From positions 2,481,008 to 2,545,007 of the forward strand of contig NZ_CP014480.1 of assembly GCF_001580365.1 (NCBI RefSeq): DNA of 64,000 nt. Direction: 5' to 3'. This document shows, in pieces, positions 51,065-60,053 of the stretch. The notes under the pieces were generated by a model, which made no database searches, was not told the origin of the DNA, and saw only the letters and a program-made list of their open reading frames with translations. Position numbers and translations under genes: made by a program. Every line of letters starts with the position of its first letter. The first letter of the stretch is position 1. The DNA comes from Kocuria turfanensis (GTDB taxonomy: Bacteria; Actinomycetota; Actinomycetes; Actinomycetales; Micrococcaceae).

Positions 51065-51559
51065 ATGAAGACACTCACTCGCTCAGCTCTGTCCCTCGCC
51101 TTCGCCGGCGCCCTGTCCCTGGTCGGCGCCACCGCTGCGACCGCCGCCCCCGGCGCCCACCCGAACCAGGACCGGATCACCCAGTCCAGCTGCGAAGCCG
51201 ATGGCAGCACCTACAGCTTCAGCAAGGGCATCCGCTCGTGCGAGACCACGACCACCGAGACGGTCATCGACGTGCCCCGGCGGGCGGCCGTCACCCCTCT
51301 CGAAGGGTTGACCTACCACCACGGGACATACCACCAGGAGACCACCACCACGACCACCTCCACGAGCGCACAGCGGGGCAAACAGACTCCCACGGTGACC
51401 GCGACGGATCCCGTCATCGAGCAGGAGTGGGTGCTCGACGCCTGCTTGCGGATCGACAATTACGGCACCCCGCAGTCCACGCGGTACCTCGTGGACGGCT
51501 CGGAGTGCGAGCAGCGACCGATGTACTGGGGGGACGGAAGCGGCTACGTCCGCCCGTAG
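51065..51559 (+). CDS. Secreted hypothetical protein
   Basis: 164 residues with a clear signal peptide (MKTLTRSALSLAFAGALSLV, AxA cleavage near residue 27). The mature part is Thr-rich with four cysteines (SSCEADGSTYSFSKGIRSCE, later DACLRIDNYG and SECEQRP), suggesting two disulfides in an extracellular protein. No family recognised. A strong hairpin follows. Confidence 0.7.
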   Translation: MKTLTRSALSLAFAGALSLVGATAATAAPGAHPNQDRITQSSCEADGSTYSFSKGIRSCETTTTETVIDVPRRAAVTPLEGLTYHHGTYHQETTTTTTSTSAQRGKQTPTVTATDPVIEQEWVLDACLRIDNYGTPQSTRYLVDGSECEQRPMYWGDGSGYVRP

Positions 51560-51572
51560 AGGGACACGGGAG

Positions 51573-51605
51573 CGGCCGGCACCCTGGGGCTCGGGGTGCC
51601 GGCCG
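51573..51605. terminator. Bidirectional terminator hairpin
   Basis: A perfect 12-bp stem (CGGCCGGCACCC at 51573-51584 against GGGTGCCGGCCG at 51594-51605) with a 9-base loop lies between the converging genes ending at 51559 and 51629. Confidence 0.85.
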
Positions 51606-51628
51606 TTGTGGGCGGTGGGGTCAGAGGG

Positions 51629-51931
51629 TCAGCCGAGGTCCCACAAGAAGGGGTCGAGGCGGTCGCGCCAGGCCTGCCCGTCGGTCTCGACGGTCTCCTC
51701 GTCGGAGAGCAGGAACGCCGGGCGCGGGGCGAGCCTCGGGGCGACCTCGTGGACGACCTGGTTCACCCGCTCGTAGAAGTCGCCGCCGCTGAAGTCTTCC
51801 TCGGGGCAGCCCTTCATGCCGCCCAGCGCGGTGATGCCGATCGCGGCCAGGTGCTTGAGGTCCTCGGCGCTGCAACGCTCCAAAAACTCAGCGATGGTCA
51901 TCGGGGCGGTGGTCTGCTCGATGTTTTCCAT
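51629..51931 (-). CDS. Hypothetical protein
   Basis: 100 residues from ATG 51931. The sequence is acidic and probably globular (MTIAEFLERCSAEDLKHLAA, then GGDFYERVNQVVHEVAPRLA). No family recognised. The IS3 element begins about 20 bases upstream and has probably separated it from its native promoter. Confidence 0.55.
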   Translation of the reverse strand: MENIEQTTAPMTIAEFLERCSAEDLKHLAAIGITALGGMKGCPEEDFSGGDFYERVNQVVHEVAPRLAPRPAFLLSDEETVETDGQAWRDRLDPFLWDLG

Positions 51932-51975
51932 ACCTGACCTGCCCCACGGTTCGCTTACCCCGTGCGGTCTGAAGA

Positions 51976-52836
51976 TCAGGCAGGAATGGATGGTGATTCG
52001 TAGCGTAGTTCGTGGGTGACCGGGGACTCGTAGTTCAGCTGTGAGTGACGCCGTTGCCGGTTGTAGAAGATCTCGATGTACTCGAAGATCGCGTTGGCCA
52101 GATCGATCCGGGTGCGCCACTTCTTCCGGTTGAGCAGCTCGATCTGCATGGAGGACCAAAAGGATTCCATCATCGCGTTGTCGTAGCCATCCCCGATCGT
52201 CCCGAATGAGGGCATCAGGCCCGCCTCCCGGATGCGGCGGGTGAAGGCCCAGGAGGTGAACTGCACGCCGTGATCGGCGTGCACGATCCCGCCCGGCGCC
52301 GGTCGACGGTTCTTGATCGCCATGTCCAGGGCGTTGACCACCAGGGAGGAGTCCTGGTGGTTGTCGATGGACCAGCCGACGATCCGGCGGGAGAAGGCGT
52401 CCAGCACCGCGCAGCAGTAGATTTTGCCTTCTCTGGTGGGGTGCTCGGTGATGTCCGTGACCCATAGTTCATTGGGCGCCAGCCGGTGGAACTTCCGGTG
52501 CACCAGGTCATCGGCGGTGGCCACGCCCTTGAGTTTCTTCACCTTGGCCGGGCCCGGTAGCCCGGCGATCCCCGCGAGACTCATCAGCACGGCCACCAGG
52601 TTCTCACTGACCACCACGTCCATGCCGCGGGTGAGCTCTGCGTGGACCCGCCGGGAGCCGTAGGTGCCGCGGGAGGCGGTATGCACTTCCCGGATCAGCC
52701 CCGTGAGCCACTGCCGGCGCATTGCCGTGGGCGACAGCGGCCGATTCTTGTACTGGTAGTAGCCGGGACTGCTCACCCCGAGCAGCCGGCAGCAGACCTT
52801 GACGGGGTGCCCGGCGTCGACGAGCTCATCGATCAC
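51976..52836 (-). CDS. IS3-family transposase OrfB (DDE integrase)
   Basis: 286 residues. The rve-type DDE core has D in LWVTDITEHPTREGK, D in VHADHGVQFTSWAF and E in DNAMMESFWSSMQIEL; the HTH_21 segment (SRGTYGSRRVHAEL) precedes it. The start overlaps OrfA (ATGA). In many IS3 members a frameshift fuses OrfA and OrfB into the active enzyme. Frame intact. Confidence 0.94.
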   Translation of the reverse strand: MIDELVDAGHPVKVCCRLLGVSSPGYYQYKNRPLSPTAMRRQWLTGLIREVHTASRGTYGSRRVHAELTRGMDVVVSENLVAVLMSLAGIAGLPGPAKVKKLKGVATADDLVHRKFHRLAPNELWVTDITEHPTREGKIYCCAVLDAFSRRIVGWSIDNHQDSSLVVNALDMAIKNRRPAPGGIVHADHGVQFTSWAFTRRIREAGLMPSFGTIGDGYDNAMMESFWSSMQIELLNRKKWRTRIDLANAIFEYIEIFYNRQRRHSQLNYESPVTHELRYESPSIPA

Positions 52837-53129
52837 CGGATGAATCCTTTTGGGGCGGGACGGTCCTCCCCGAGCAGCTTCGTGGCGCGCTTAAGGATCT
52901 CGACCTCGGCCTCGAGGGCCCGGATGCGTTTCTTCGCCTTGGCCAGCTCCGCCGACTCATGGGTGGTGAGCCCGGGCCGTTCGCCGCGGTCAATCTGGTC
53001 CTGGCGAACCCAGTTGTGCAGCGCACCGGTGCTGATGCCCAGCTCGGCGGCGGTGGCGGTGATGGTCTTGCCGGCCCGTACGAGGGCGACGGCACGAAGA
53101 CGGAACTCTGCAGGAAAGGGGCGTGGCAT
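52833..53129 (-). CDS. IS3-family transposase OrfA (HTH)
   Basis: 98 residues. The N-terminal helix-turn-helix (FPAEFRLRAVALVRAGKTIT, then AAELGISTGALHNWVRQ) is followed by a leucine-zipper-like helix (ELAKAKKRIRALEAEVEILK). It recognises the IS ends. It is the first gene of the IS3 element. Confidence 0.93.
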   Translation of the reverse strand: MPRPFPAEFRLRAVALVRAGKTITATAAELGISTGALHNWVRQDQIDRGERPGLTTHESAELAKAKKRIRALEAEVEILKRATKLLGEDRPAPKGFIR

Positions 53130-53395
53130 GGTCGGGGCCTCTCAATGAGATGCGCCGATCTTCACACCTACAGGGGTAAGCAGGCCATAGGGCAGGTCAA
53201 CCTGTCAACGGAAGTCGGGGCAGTCCCGCGCTCGAAGCCAGCCGAGCCGACCTCCCGGGCGTCCAGTTCGGGCACGGAGGCGACTAAGTCGGCGAGCGTG
53301 GGGTTCTCTATGGGTCCTGTCTAAGGGCTGGTGGTGTACTGCGGCAACCAGGTGCGGCTATTGCTGGTCGTCGGCTGTCAACGGGCGCTTTCTCG

Positions 53396-53507
53396 TCATG
53401 GTCGCAACAGCGGGTGGTCCGGGAAGGGTAGCAAGGCGGCGAACAGCTCCGCCGGCGTCCGACCACCGAGCACCGCTCGGGGTCGACGGTTGAGCTGGTG
53501 AGCGACG
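53396..53507 (-). pseudogene. 3' fragment of the IS30 transposase
   Basis: Encodes AHQLNRRPRAVLGGRTPAEL followed by FAALLPFPDHPLLRP and stop, the typical IS30 C-terminus. Joined to 57303-56174 across the IS21 insertion it restores one open frame of 414 codons including the stop. Confidence 0.9.
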
Positions 53508-53578
53508 TGCTAGCGGACATGCCAATCTCCCTGTAGGCGGACACGTATCTCCCTGCTGACGGACAGCTGATCTCCCTG
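53508..53578. repeat. Left multiple terminal repeats of IS21
   Basis: Three spaced copies of a GGACA(n)ATCTCCCTG unit, about 21 bases each, at roughly 53513-53533, 53537-53555 and 53558-53578. They are presumed transposase-binding sites. Confidence 0.75.
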
Positions 53579-53684
53579 TTCTCAGCCCCGGGGCCGGGCT
53601 CGTGTCGGTCCCCATGCAGACGTCCCTCCGGGGGTTCGCTCGAGGTCTCTGACCACCTTGAGCCATCACCCGCCGGAGGGACGC

Positions 53685-55283
53685 ATGAAGAAGTCTGACA
53701 GGGAGATCATGGAAATTCTCGAAGCCTACGACGCCACCGGCTCCGCGCACTCGGCCGCGGCCCTGGCCGGGGTGGACCCGAAGACGGTCCGCCGCTACGC
53801 CGCCGCCCGGGATGCGGGCCGGCCGGTGACCGGGCCGGGCCGTCGTCCCCGGATGATCGATGGGTATCTGCCGAAGATTGAGGAGTGGGTCGAGCGCAGC
53901 CAGGGCACGGTCCGCGCCGACGTCATCCACGCCCGCCTCGTCGCGCTCGGGTTCCCGGGGACCGAGCGCACCACCCGCCGGGCCGTGGCGCAGGTGAAGG
54001 CTGCCTGGCGGGCCGGGCACCGGCGCACCTACCGGCCCTGGATCACCGAACCGGGTCTGTGGTTGCAGTTCGACTGGGGCGAAGGCCCGAAGGTTCCCGG
54101 GATCGACGGGACGCCGAGGCGCACGTGGCTGTTCTGCGCCTGGCTGGCCTGGTCACGCTACCGAGTGGTGATCCCGGTCTGGGACCAGACCCTGCCGACG
54201 CTGATCGGGTGCCTGGATGCGACCCTGGCGCGGATCGGCGGGGTGCCGACCTACGTGCTCACCGACAACCCCAGGACCGTGACCGTCGATCACGTGGCCG
54301 GGGTTGCGGTGCGCCACCCGCAGATCGTGGAAGCCGGCCGGCACTACGGCACCCAGGTGCACACCTGCGTGCCGTATGACCCGGAGTCCAAGGGTGGGTC
54401 GGAGTCCACGGTGCGCATCGCCAAGGCCGACCTGGTGCCCACCGAGGCGAACCTGCGTGAGCAGTACGCCTCCTTCGCCGCACTCGAGGCCGCCTGTACG
54501 GCGTTCTGCGCCAAGGTCAACGGACGCACCCACCGGGAGTCGGCCCGGGTGCCCGCCGAGGCGCTGGCCGAGGAGCAGCAACGCCTGCACGTACTGCCGG
54601 CCGCTCCGCACACCACCGCCCTGGGGGTGACCCGCACGGTGGGCACCGACCAGACCATCCGGTTCGGCTCGGTGCGCTACTCCACCCCACCGGGGCTGGT
54701 CGGGGCCGAGGTGTGGGTGCGGGTCGCCGGGGCCGAGCTGGTGGTCATGGCCGACCTCGACGTCCTCCCCACGATGCCGGGCTGGGCCGCCGGCCGCGCC
54801 GGGCTCACCGAGGTCGCCCGCCACCGCCTCTCGACCCCGGGCAATCCACGGATCGACTTGGCCCACTACCCCGACCACCCCCAAGACCCCACTGGTGCCC
54901 CACGCCCGCCCCGGCCACGAGCCCGCAGCGCGGCGGAGAAGAACTTCCTGGCCCTGGGGGCTGGGGCGCACACCTGGCTGATCGAGGCCTCCGCGGCCGG
55001 GACCACCCGGATCCGGGCGAAGATGGCCGCCGCCGTTGAGCTCGCCGCCCTCATCGGGGACGGGCCCGTGGACGCCGCCCTCGGAATCGCCGCGGCCGCC
55101 GGGCGCTTCGGCGAGGGTGACCTGACCGCGATCTGCGATCACCAGGCCACCGGGGCCACCGCCGCCGGGCTCGTGGCCGCCGATGAGACCCATTCCGCCC
55201 AGCCCGGCACCGCCGCCTGGGCGTCCTTTGGCGCCAGCACGACAACCAGCACAATCCCCACCACCGAGGAGACCGCTCAATGA
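53685..55283 (+). CDS. istA: IS21-family transposase IstA
   Basis: 532 residues from ATG 53685 (GGAGGG upstream). An N-terminal HTH (SAAALAGVDPKTVRRYAAAR) precedes the DDE integrase core, with D in WLQFDWGEGPK, D in YVLTDNPRTV and E in PESKGGSESTVRIAKADL. It catalyses IS21 transposition with IstB. ATGA overlap with istB. Intact. Confidence 0.94.
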   Translation: MKKSDREIMEILEAYDATGSAHSAAALAGVDPKTVRRYAAARDAGRPVTGPGRRPRMIDGYLPKIEEWVERSQGTVRADVIHARLVALGFPGTERTTRRAVAQVKAAWRAGHRRTYRPWITEPGLWLQFDWGEGPKVPGIDGTPRRTWLFCAWLAWSRYRVVIPVWDQTLPTLIGCLDATLARIGGVPTYVLTDNPRTVTVDHVAGVAVRHPQIVEAGRHYGTQVHTCVPYDPESKGGSESTVRIAKADLVPTEANLREQYASFAALEAACTAFCAKVNGRTHRESARVPAEALAEEQQRLHVLPAAPHTTALGVTRTVGTDQTIRFGSVRYSTPPGLVGAEVWVRVAGAELVVMADLDVLPTMPGWAAGRAGLTEVARHRLSTPGNPRIDLAHYPDHPQDPTGAPRPPRPRARSAAEKNFLALGAGAHTWLIEASAAGTTRIRAKMAAAVELAALIGDGPVDAALGIAAAAGRFGEGDLTAICDHQATGATAAGLVAADETHSAQPGTAAWASFGASTTTSTIPTTEETAQ

Positions 55284-56065
55284 ACACGACCACCACCGCC
55301 CCGGCAGCACCGCCGCTGCCCGACGACCTCACCGCGGTGCTCAAGCGCATGCGGATGCCCTACCTGCGCACGGCCGCCCCCGAGGTGCTGGCCACCGCCC
55401 GCGCCCAGCGCTGGGACCCCACCGAGGTGCTGCGGGTGCTGCTGGCCGAGGAAGCCCGTGGCCGCGACGAGGCCACCAAAGCCGCCCGCCGCAAGGCCGC
55501 CGGATTGCCCGCTGGGAAGACCTTCGAGTCCTGGCGCGAGTCGGACTCTTCGATCCCGGTCCCGACCCAGTCGGCCTTGGCCACCCTGGAATGGGTGGGC
55601 CGGGCGGAGAACCTCGCGATCTCAGGGCCATCGGGCACGGGCAAGACGCACTTCCTCGAGGCCCTGGCCCATCAGGTCATCGACGCCGGAATGCGGGTCT
55701 CGTGGTTCACCCTCGAATCGCTGACCGCCGCGATCGGGCGGGCCGGGGCGGACGGCTCGATCGGCAAGACCATCGCCCGCATCACCCGGGCCGAGCTCAT
55801 CGTGGTCGACGACATCGGGATGCTGCCCTCGGGCCAGGCCGCCGCCGAGGCCTTCTACCGCCTCGTCGACGCGACCTACGAACGCCGCAGCCTCGCCGTG
55901 ACCAGCAATATCCATCCGGCCGGGTTCGACACGATCATGCCCAAGACCCTGGCCACCGCCGCCGTGGACCGGCTCCTGCACCACGCCCACGTCATCATCA
56001 CCGAGGGCACCTCGCTGCGGCTCACCGACGCCACCGCCGGACGCGGGGTGGTCCCCTTGACCTGA
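55280..56065 (+). CDS. istB: IS21-family helper ATPase IstB
   Basis: 261 residues. AAA+ motifs: Walker A GPSGTGKTHF, Walker B LIVVDDIGMLP, and LAVTSNIHPAGFDTIMP, all typical of IstB/DnaC-like proteins. It assembles on DNA and delivers the target to IstA. Intact and coupled to istA. Confidence 0.94.
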   Translation: MNTTTTAPAAPPLPDDLTAVLKRMRMPYLRTAAPEVLATARAQRWDPTEVLRVLLAEEARGRDEATKAARRKAAGLPAGKTFESWRESDSSIPVPTQSALATLEWVGRAENLAISGPSGTGKTHFLEALAHQVIDAGMRVSWFTLESLTAAIGRAGADGSIGKTIARITRAELIVVDDIGMLPSGQAAAEAFYRLVDATYERRSLAVTSNIHPAGFDTIMPKTLATAAVDRLLHHAHVIITEGTSLRLTDATAGRGVVPLT

Positions 56066-56073
56066 TACCGCCG

Positions 56074-56168
56074 GAGGGAGATTAACTGACCGCGGGCAGG
56101 GAGATCAGCTGTCCGCCGGCGGGGAGATCACCTGACCGCCCACAAGGAAGTCCCGCTGACCGTTGACA
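56074..56168. repeat. Right multiple terminal repeats of IS21
   Basis: Copies of (C/G)GGGAGATnnnCTGnCCGC at about 56074-56093, 56097-56117 and 56120-56140, in inverse orientation to the left set, plus the terminal CTGACCGTTGACA. Confidence 0.75.
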
Positions 56169-56173
56169 CGACG

Positions 56174-57303
56174 ACTCGCAGATGCTCCGGGGCATGAACC
56201 GACAGGTCGGTGCCCTTCGGAAAGAACTGGCGCAGCAGACCATTGGTGTTCTCGTTCGTGCCCCGTTGCCAGGGCTTGCCCTTCTCACAGAAGAACACCG
56301 GGCAGCCCAGGTCCGCGCTGACTTCCCGGTGCCGGGACATCTCGATGCCCTGGTCCCAGGTGATCGAGCGCCGTAGGTCCGGGGGCAGGGTGCCCAGTGC
56401 GACCACCAGGCCGCGGTGGACGAGTTCGGCATGGCGGGATCCGGGCACGGGGACCAGGATGGTGAAGCGGGTGGTGCGCTCCACGAGCGTGGCGATGTTG
56501 GAACGGTGGCCGGGCCCGGCGATGAGATCGCCTTCCCAGTGCCCGGGCTCGAGACGCTCCAGCACGTGGGCGGGGCGGTCGCTGATCATCCGCACCGGCA
56601 GCCCGAACCGGGCCCGACGCCGGGACGGGTGGCGGTGGGCCTTGCGGTAGGTGCGCCCGGTGCGCAGACAGGACCGCTGTCCCCGGGCCAGTGGCGGGAG
56701 CTGGTGGCGGTACACGGCGCGGTAGATCGTCTCGTGCGCCAGATGGCGTGCTGGCTGGCCCGGAAAGGTGGCCGGCAGGGCACGGGCAATCTGCGAGGGG
56801 CTCCAGTACTCGGCCAACCGCGCGGCGACCCAGCCTCCCAGCTGGGCGTCGGCCTCGACCTTGAGCCGATGGTGGCGCCGCCGGCGGTGGCGTGCGAGCT
56901 GTTCGGCGGTGAAGGGCCGGTAGGCGGTGAGTCCGCCGTGGTTGCGGCGCACCTCGCGGGAGATCGTCGAGGGGGCTCGGCCCAGCAGCGCGGCGATGCC
57001 ACGCAGGCTGGTGCCGGCCCGGAGCTCGTCGGCGATCATCAGCCGCTCTTCTTGGGATAGGAACCGGGCGGAGATCGGCTGCGGGGCAGGTGTCAGCGGC
57101 TCGAACACGACCACGGTGCCGTCGGGTCGGGCCACCCGGTAGCCGTTCTTCCAGTTGTTCGCGGAGCTGCGGCTCACGCCCAGTTCGCGGGCCGCGGCGG
57201 CCACGGACCAGCCCTGCCCGATCATCTTCAGGAACTGTTCCCGTTTGGCCGACATCGGCCGCCGCCCGACGCGGCGATCATGGCCTCTCAGTGGTGCTGT
57301 CAT
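56174..57303 (-). pseudogene. 5' part of the IS30 transposase, interrupted by IS21
   Basis: About 377 native codons from ATG 57303. The HTH (WSVAAAARELGVSRSSANNW) and the IS30 HTH_38 segment (RFLSQEERLMIADELRAGTS, LGRAPSTISREVRRNHGG) are followed by the DDE core: D in HWEGDLIAG, D in SITWDQGIEM and E in QRGTNENTNGLLRQF. After EHLRV the frame enters the IS21 end and stops at 56128 with foreign codons. The last 37 codons lie at 53396-53507. This copy is inactive unless the truncated protein works. Confidence 0.92.
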
Positions 57304-57496
57304 GGCCTAACTTTCGGTCAGGTGTTGCGACCATGACGAGAAAGCGCCGGCCGATGGGGTGTTGCAGCGCCTGGGCAAGTGACCCGGCGGAACAGTGACC
57401 ACGGCAGCAGTTCCCTGCCCATCGGCACCGACGCGGCGAATCGCACGGGGGTCCACGGAACCCACCATCAGTGGTTGTCCGGCGTAGGGTTTGCAC

Positions 57497-58660
57497 ATGA
57501 AACCGAGCAGAGTACTGGAGCAGAACATTGCGGTGTTCGGCGCGAGTGGCAGTGGCAAGACCGTGATGCTCTCCTCGTTCTACGGAGCCACCCAGGAGCC
57601 CCAGTACCGGCAGAACAATCTGTTCCACGTCGTGGCGGACGATGCCGGTCAAGGCACTCGACTGCATCAGAGCTACCTCGGCATGAAGAACTCGGCGCGA
57701 CTGCCCATGTCCAACCATTTCTCCGCCACGTCCTACTCGTTCTCGGTCAGGCTGAAGGATGAACCTGACGCCAAGGCGATGAAGAAGAAGCCTTTCGACG
57801 CCCTGCGTCTGGTCTGGCACGACTATCCGGGCGAGTGGTTCGAACAGAACGTGAGCGGACCGGAGGAGGCCCAGCGCAGGATTGACACGTTCAAGTCCTT
57901 GCTGGGTTCTGACGTCGCACTCCTGCTCGTGGATGGTCAGCGTCTGCTGGACAACGCAGGGGAGGAGGAGCGGTACCTCAAGGCGTTGCTGGCCACCTTC
58001 CACAACGGACTGCTCTCGCTCAAGGACGACCTCCTGGAGGACGGCAAGCCTCTCGTCGAGTTCCCGCGGATCTGGATCATGGCGTTGTCGAAGTCCGATC
58101 TCCTGCCGAACCTGGACGTGTTCAAGTTCAGGGATCTTCTCATCGAGAAGGCCGGCGATGAGATGGCAGACCTGCGCCAGGTGCTCGCGGGGCTGGTGGA
58201 AGGGAGCGACGCGCTGTCAGTCGGTGAGGACTTCGTGCTGCTGTCGTCAGCTAGGTTCGACGCGGGCAAGGTCGAGGTGACCGAGCGAATCGGTCTGGAC
58301 CTGATCCTGCCATTGGCCGCCGTGCTTCCGTTCGAGCGACACCTGCGGTGGGCCGAGCTGAAGCTTCTCCCTGCGAAAGTGGGCGAGAAACTGCTGAGTG
58401 GTGCCGGAGCTCTGGCCGCCGTGCTGGTCGGGATCAAGATCAAGCGACCCGGCCCAATCGGCCCTGTGCTGAAGTTTGTCGGCCTTGTTCTCTCGCAAGA
58501 AGTCTTGAACGACGCGGCAAAGCTCGCCGGGGACAGACTCCAGGTGCTGCACGCCGAAGCTCTGGCCAAGCGAGACTACCTGACTGCCGCGCTGACCCGC
58601 TTCAAGATCGACTTGGAAGCAGGCGAAGAGAAGCGGATTTTTATCAGGAGTCTCAGATGA
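57497..58660 (+). CDS. P-loop GTPase-like (TRAFAC-type) protein
   Basis: 387 residues. Walker A is FGASGSGKT (14-22). WHDYPGEWFEQ at about 107-117 resembles the DxxG switch motif, and WIMALSKSDLLPN near 196 resembles the N/SKxD guanine motif. LLGSDVALLLVDGQRLLDN is a typical GTPase strand-loop. A glycine-rich hydrophobic stretch (SGAGALAAVLVGIKI, about 300-315) may contact membranes. TRAFAC-like GTPases of this size occur in bacterial conflict systems, so a defence role is possible but unproven. No RBS is evident; TAGGGT six bases before ATG suggests a leaderless transcript. ATGA overlap with the next gene. Confidence 0.75.
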   Translation: MKPSRVLEQNIAVFGASGSGKTVMLSSFYGATQEPQYRQNNLFHVVADDAGQGTRLHQSYLGMKNSARLPMSNHFSATSYSFSVRLKDEPDAKAMKKKPFDALRLVWHDYPGEWFEQNVSGPEEAQRRIDTFKSLLGSDVALLLVDGQRLLDNAGEEERYLKALLATFHNGLLSLKDDLLEDGKPLVEFPRIWIMALSKSDLLPNLDVFKFRDLLIEKAGDEMADLRQVLAGLVEGSDALSVGEDFVLLSSARFDAGKVEVTERIGLDLILPLAAVLPFERHLRWAELKLLPAKVGEKLLSGAGALAAVLVGIKIKRPGPIGPVLKFVGLVLSQEVLNDAAKLAGDRLQVLHAEALAKRDYLTAALTRFKIDLEAGEEKRIFIRSLR

Positions 58661-59001
58661 GCCTCATCTGGGCCACTCGGGGGCGGAACTGGGGGTTCCG
58701 GTTCCTCCGTGACGGAGGATTCCAGGATCCGCTCCCGGAGTACGACTCAGTCTTCTCGGGGGTCGAGGATGAACCGGAAGCCTGGCGCCGCGTCGCCGAG
58801 AAGGTGGCACTGCGTTTCCCGGATCCGTTGGGCCGGAAAGACGCGGCCGGCAGAGTCATTCCCCACGAATTCGTCGCCTTCGGGCCGCTGGCCGAAGGCG
58901 TCGACACGGTCGCGGACGGTCTCCGGCTGATCTGGCCACTGGTCGCCGAAGAATTCGCCCGGGTCTGGGAACGGCCCAGGCCGCCCTCCTCCGGCGGATG
59001 A
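58657..59001 (+). CDS. Small partner protein of the GTPase-like gene
   Basis: 114 residues from an ATGA overlap. It starts MSLIWATRGRNWGFRFLRDG and has many aromatic residues and a C-terminal helix (GLRLIWPLVAEEFARVWERP). No family or catalytic motif recognised. Overlap with the GTPase indicates joint production and probably a joint function. Confidence 0.65.
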   Translation: MSLIWATRGRNWGFRFLRDGGFQDPLPEYDSVFSGVEDEPEAWRRVAEKVALRFPDPLGRKDAAGRVIPHEFVAFGPLAEGVDTVADGLRLIWPLVAEEFARVWERPRPPSSGG

Positions 59002-59138
59002 CGGTGGCATCACCCTCCGCCGAGCGAGCACGGTCAGGGCTGTCCGTCGCACTCTTGCAGCGGACCGTGCTCTGCACAGTGTGAGTCAGCCTCTGGATCG
59101 AGGGGGAGAGGCAGTTGCTGCGGCACTGCTGCTGGATT

Positions 59139-59882
59139 TCAGTTTCGGGAGTGGTGCTCGCTGACCCACTCGGCCATCCGGCGTTTCCGGCCTTCAATGA
59201 ACTCCAACGTCTTCTCCCGGTACTCCACGTACTCGTCGGTTGTGGTCGGTGTCCCGGAACGCTTGAAGTTATCGAACGGCAGGTAGAACCGGACCTCGTC
59301 ACAGTCGGGCGTCACGAGGTCTTGAAAGTGGAAGAACTCCACGAACTCCGTAAACCCTTCGAAGAGTTCGAAGTAGTCCGCGTAGGCGTTGATGACATCA
59401 GCGAGGGGACTCCACGGTTCTCCTGCGTAGTGACGCCGGATGCACTCAAGTGTGAGGTCCATACGGTCAGCGATCAGCAGTCTGAACCCGCGCGCCGTGT
59501 TCATGGTGGGCCGGTCCTTCCTCCTGACGGGCCAAATCATCGCACTGCCGATGGTGTACGGCGGGTTCAGATATCGGGACCGCTGGTCCTCATCCAACGA
59601 AGCGATGGCGTTGACCAGAGATTTTGGACGTGACCAGCGGGTGTAGGAGCTCGTGATGGCATCGCTGCCGAGGACAAATTCCGTGCCGTCTGCTTCATAC
59701 GCGAGATACGGGGACAAAGCGCGCCCAGCATGAAGCTCGAACGGCCGCCCGTCAGGGAGCGGCTTGCTCCAGAGAATTCGGTGGTACTGCCGGAGTGTGG
59801 GGCTACGACTGTCGGGGTCCTTGCCTGCCGGAGTGTCGTCGCGGAAGTTGTAGTCGTCGTCGAACTCTCCGGCCTCTTCCAT
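59139..59882 (-). CDS. DUF6994-like hypothetical protein
   Basis: 247 residues from ATG 59882. Signature-like segments are DDTPAGKDPDSRSPTLRQYH, RILWSKPLPDG, LGSDAITSSYTRW and the aromatic ADYFELFEGFTEFVEFFHFQ, as seen in uncharacterised DUF6994-type proteins. No catalytic motif is evident. It ends convergently with the GTPase operon and has its own upstream region shared with the divergent gene at 60054. Function unknown. Confidence 0.7.
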   Translation of the reverse strand: MEEAGEFDDDYNFRDDTPAGKDPDSRSPTLRQYHRILWSKPLPDGRPFELHAGRALSPYLAYEADGTEFVLGSDAITSSYTRWSRPKSLVNAIASLDEDQRSRYLNPPYTIGSAMIWPVRRKDRPTMNTARGFRLLIADRMDLTLECIRRHYAGEPWSPLADVINAYADYFELFEGFTEFVEFFHFQDLVTPDCDEVRFYLPFDNFKRSGTPTTTDEYVEYREKTLEFIEGRKRRMAEWVSEHHSRN

Positions 59883-60053
59883 GAGTTGAAGCTATCAGGG
59901 GCGGCCCAGGTTGGGCCGCAGCCCTCGCCCGCATTTCCGGACGCCGGCGGTGGAAATCGACGATGGTATTCATGTGGGCGTCGCAAATGGAGTCCCGCAA
60001 ACGTCCGATGTAAATTTGTGAATGCGAACATCGCCGTTATCGGAGGCACGAAC

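Larger units (their letters stand above)
51953..53181 (-). mobile_element. IS3-family insertion sequence
   Basis: Two overlapping transposase frames are flanked by imperfect inverted repeats. GCTTACCCC at 51953-51961 mirrors 53173-53181, and a TGAAGATC block follows at each side about 20 bases in. No target duplication was seen. The element separates two small-gene regions. Confidence 0.85.
53508..56168 (+). mobile_element. IS21-family insertion sequence
   Basis: istA and istB are flanked by TG...CA ends (TGCTAGCGGACA at 53508, inverse of CGTTGACA ending 56168) and by a 5-base target duplication CGACG (53503-53507 and 56169-56173). Three copies of a CAGGGAGATnnnnTGTCCG-like unit lie at each end in opposite orientation, as in other IS21 members. 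Confidence 0.92.
53385..57347 (-). mobile_element. IS30-family element carrying a nested IS21 element
   Basis: GCGCTTTCTCGTCATGGTCG at 53385-53404 is exactly repeated in inverse orientation ending at 57347, the IS30 inverted repeats. CGG directly flanks both ends (53382-53384 and 57348-57350), a 3-base target duplication. The transposase gene is split by an IS21 element at 53508-56168. Confidence 0.88.

Noticed and set aside
52833..52836. Overlap of IS3 OrfA and OrfB as a damaging frameshift
   Set aside because: Overlapping OrfA/OrfB frames are the normal IS3 organisation.
53308..53544. 78-codon minus-strand frame at the IS30/IS21 junction
   Set aside because: Out of frame with the IS30 transposase tail that restores perfectly in another frame.
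53508..56168. CRISPR-like spaced repeats at the IS21 ends
   Set aside because: Only three imperfect copies per end, in opposite orientation, explained as IS21 terminal binding sites.
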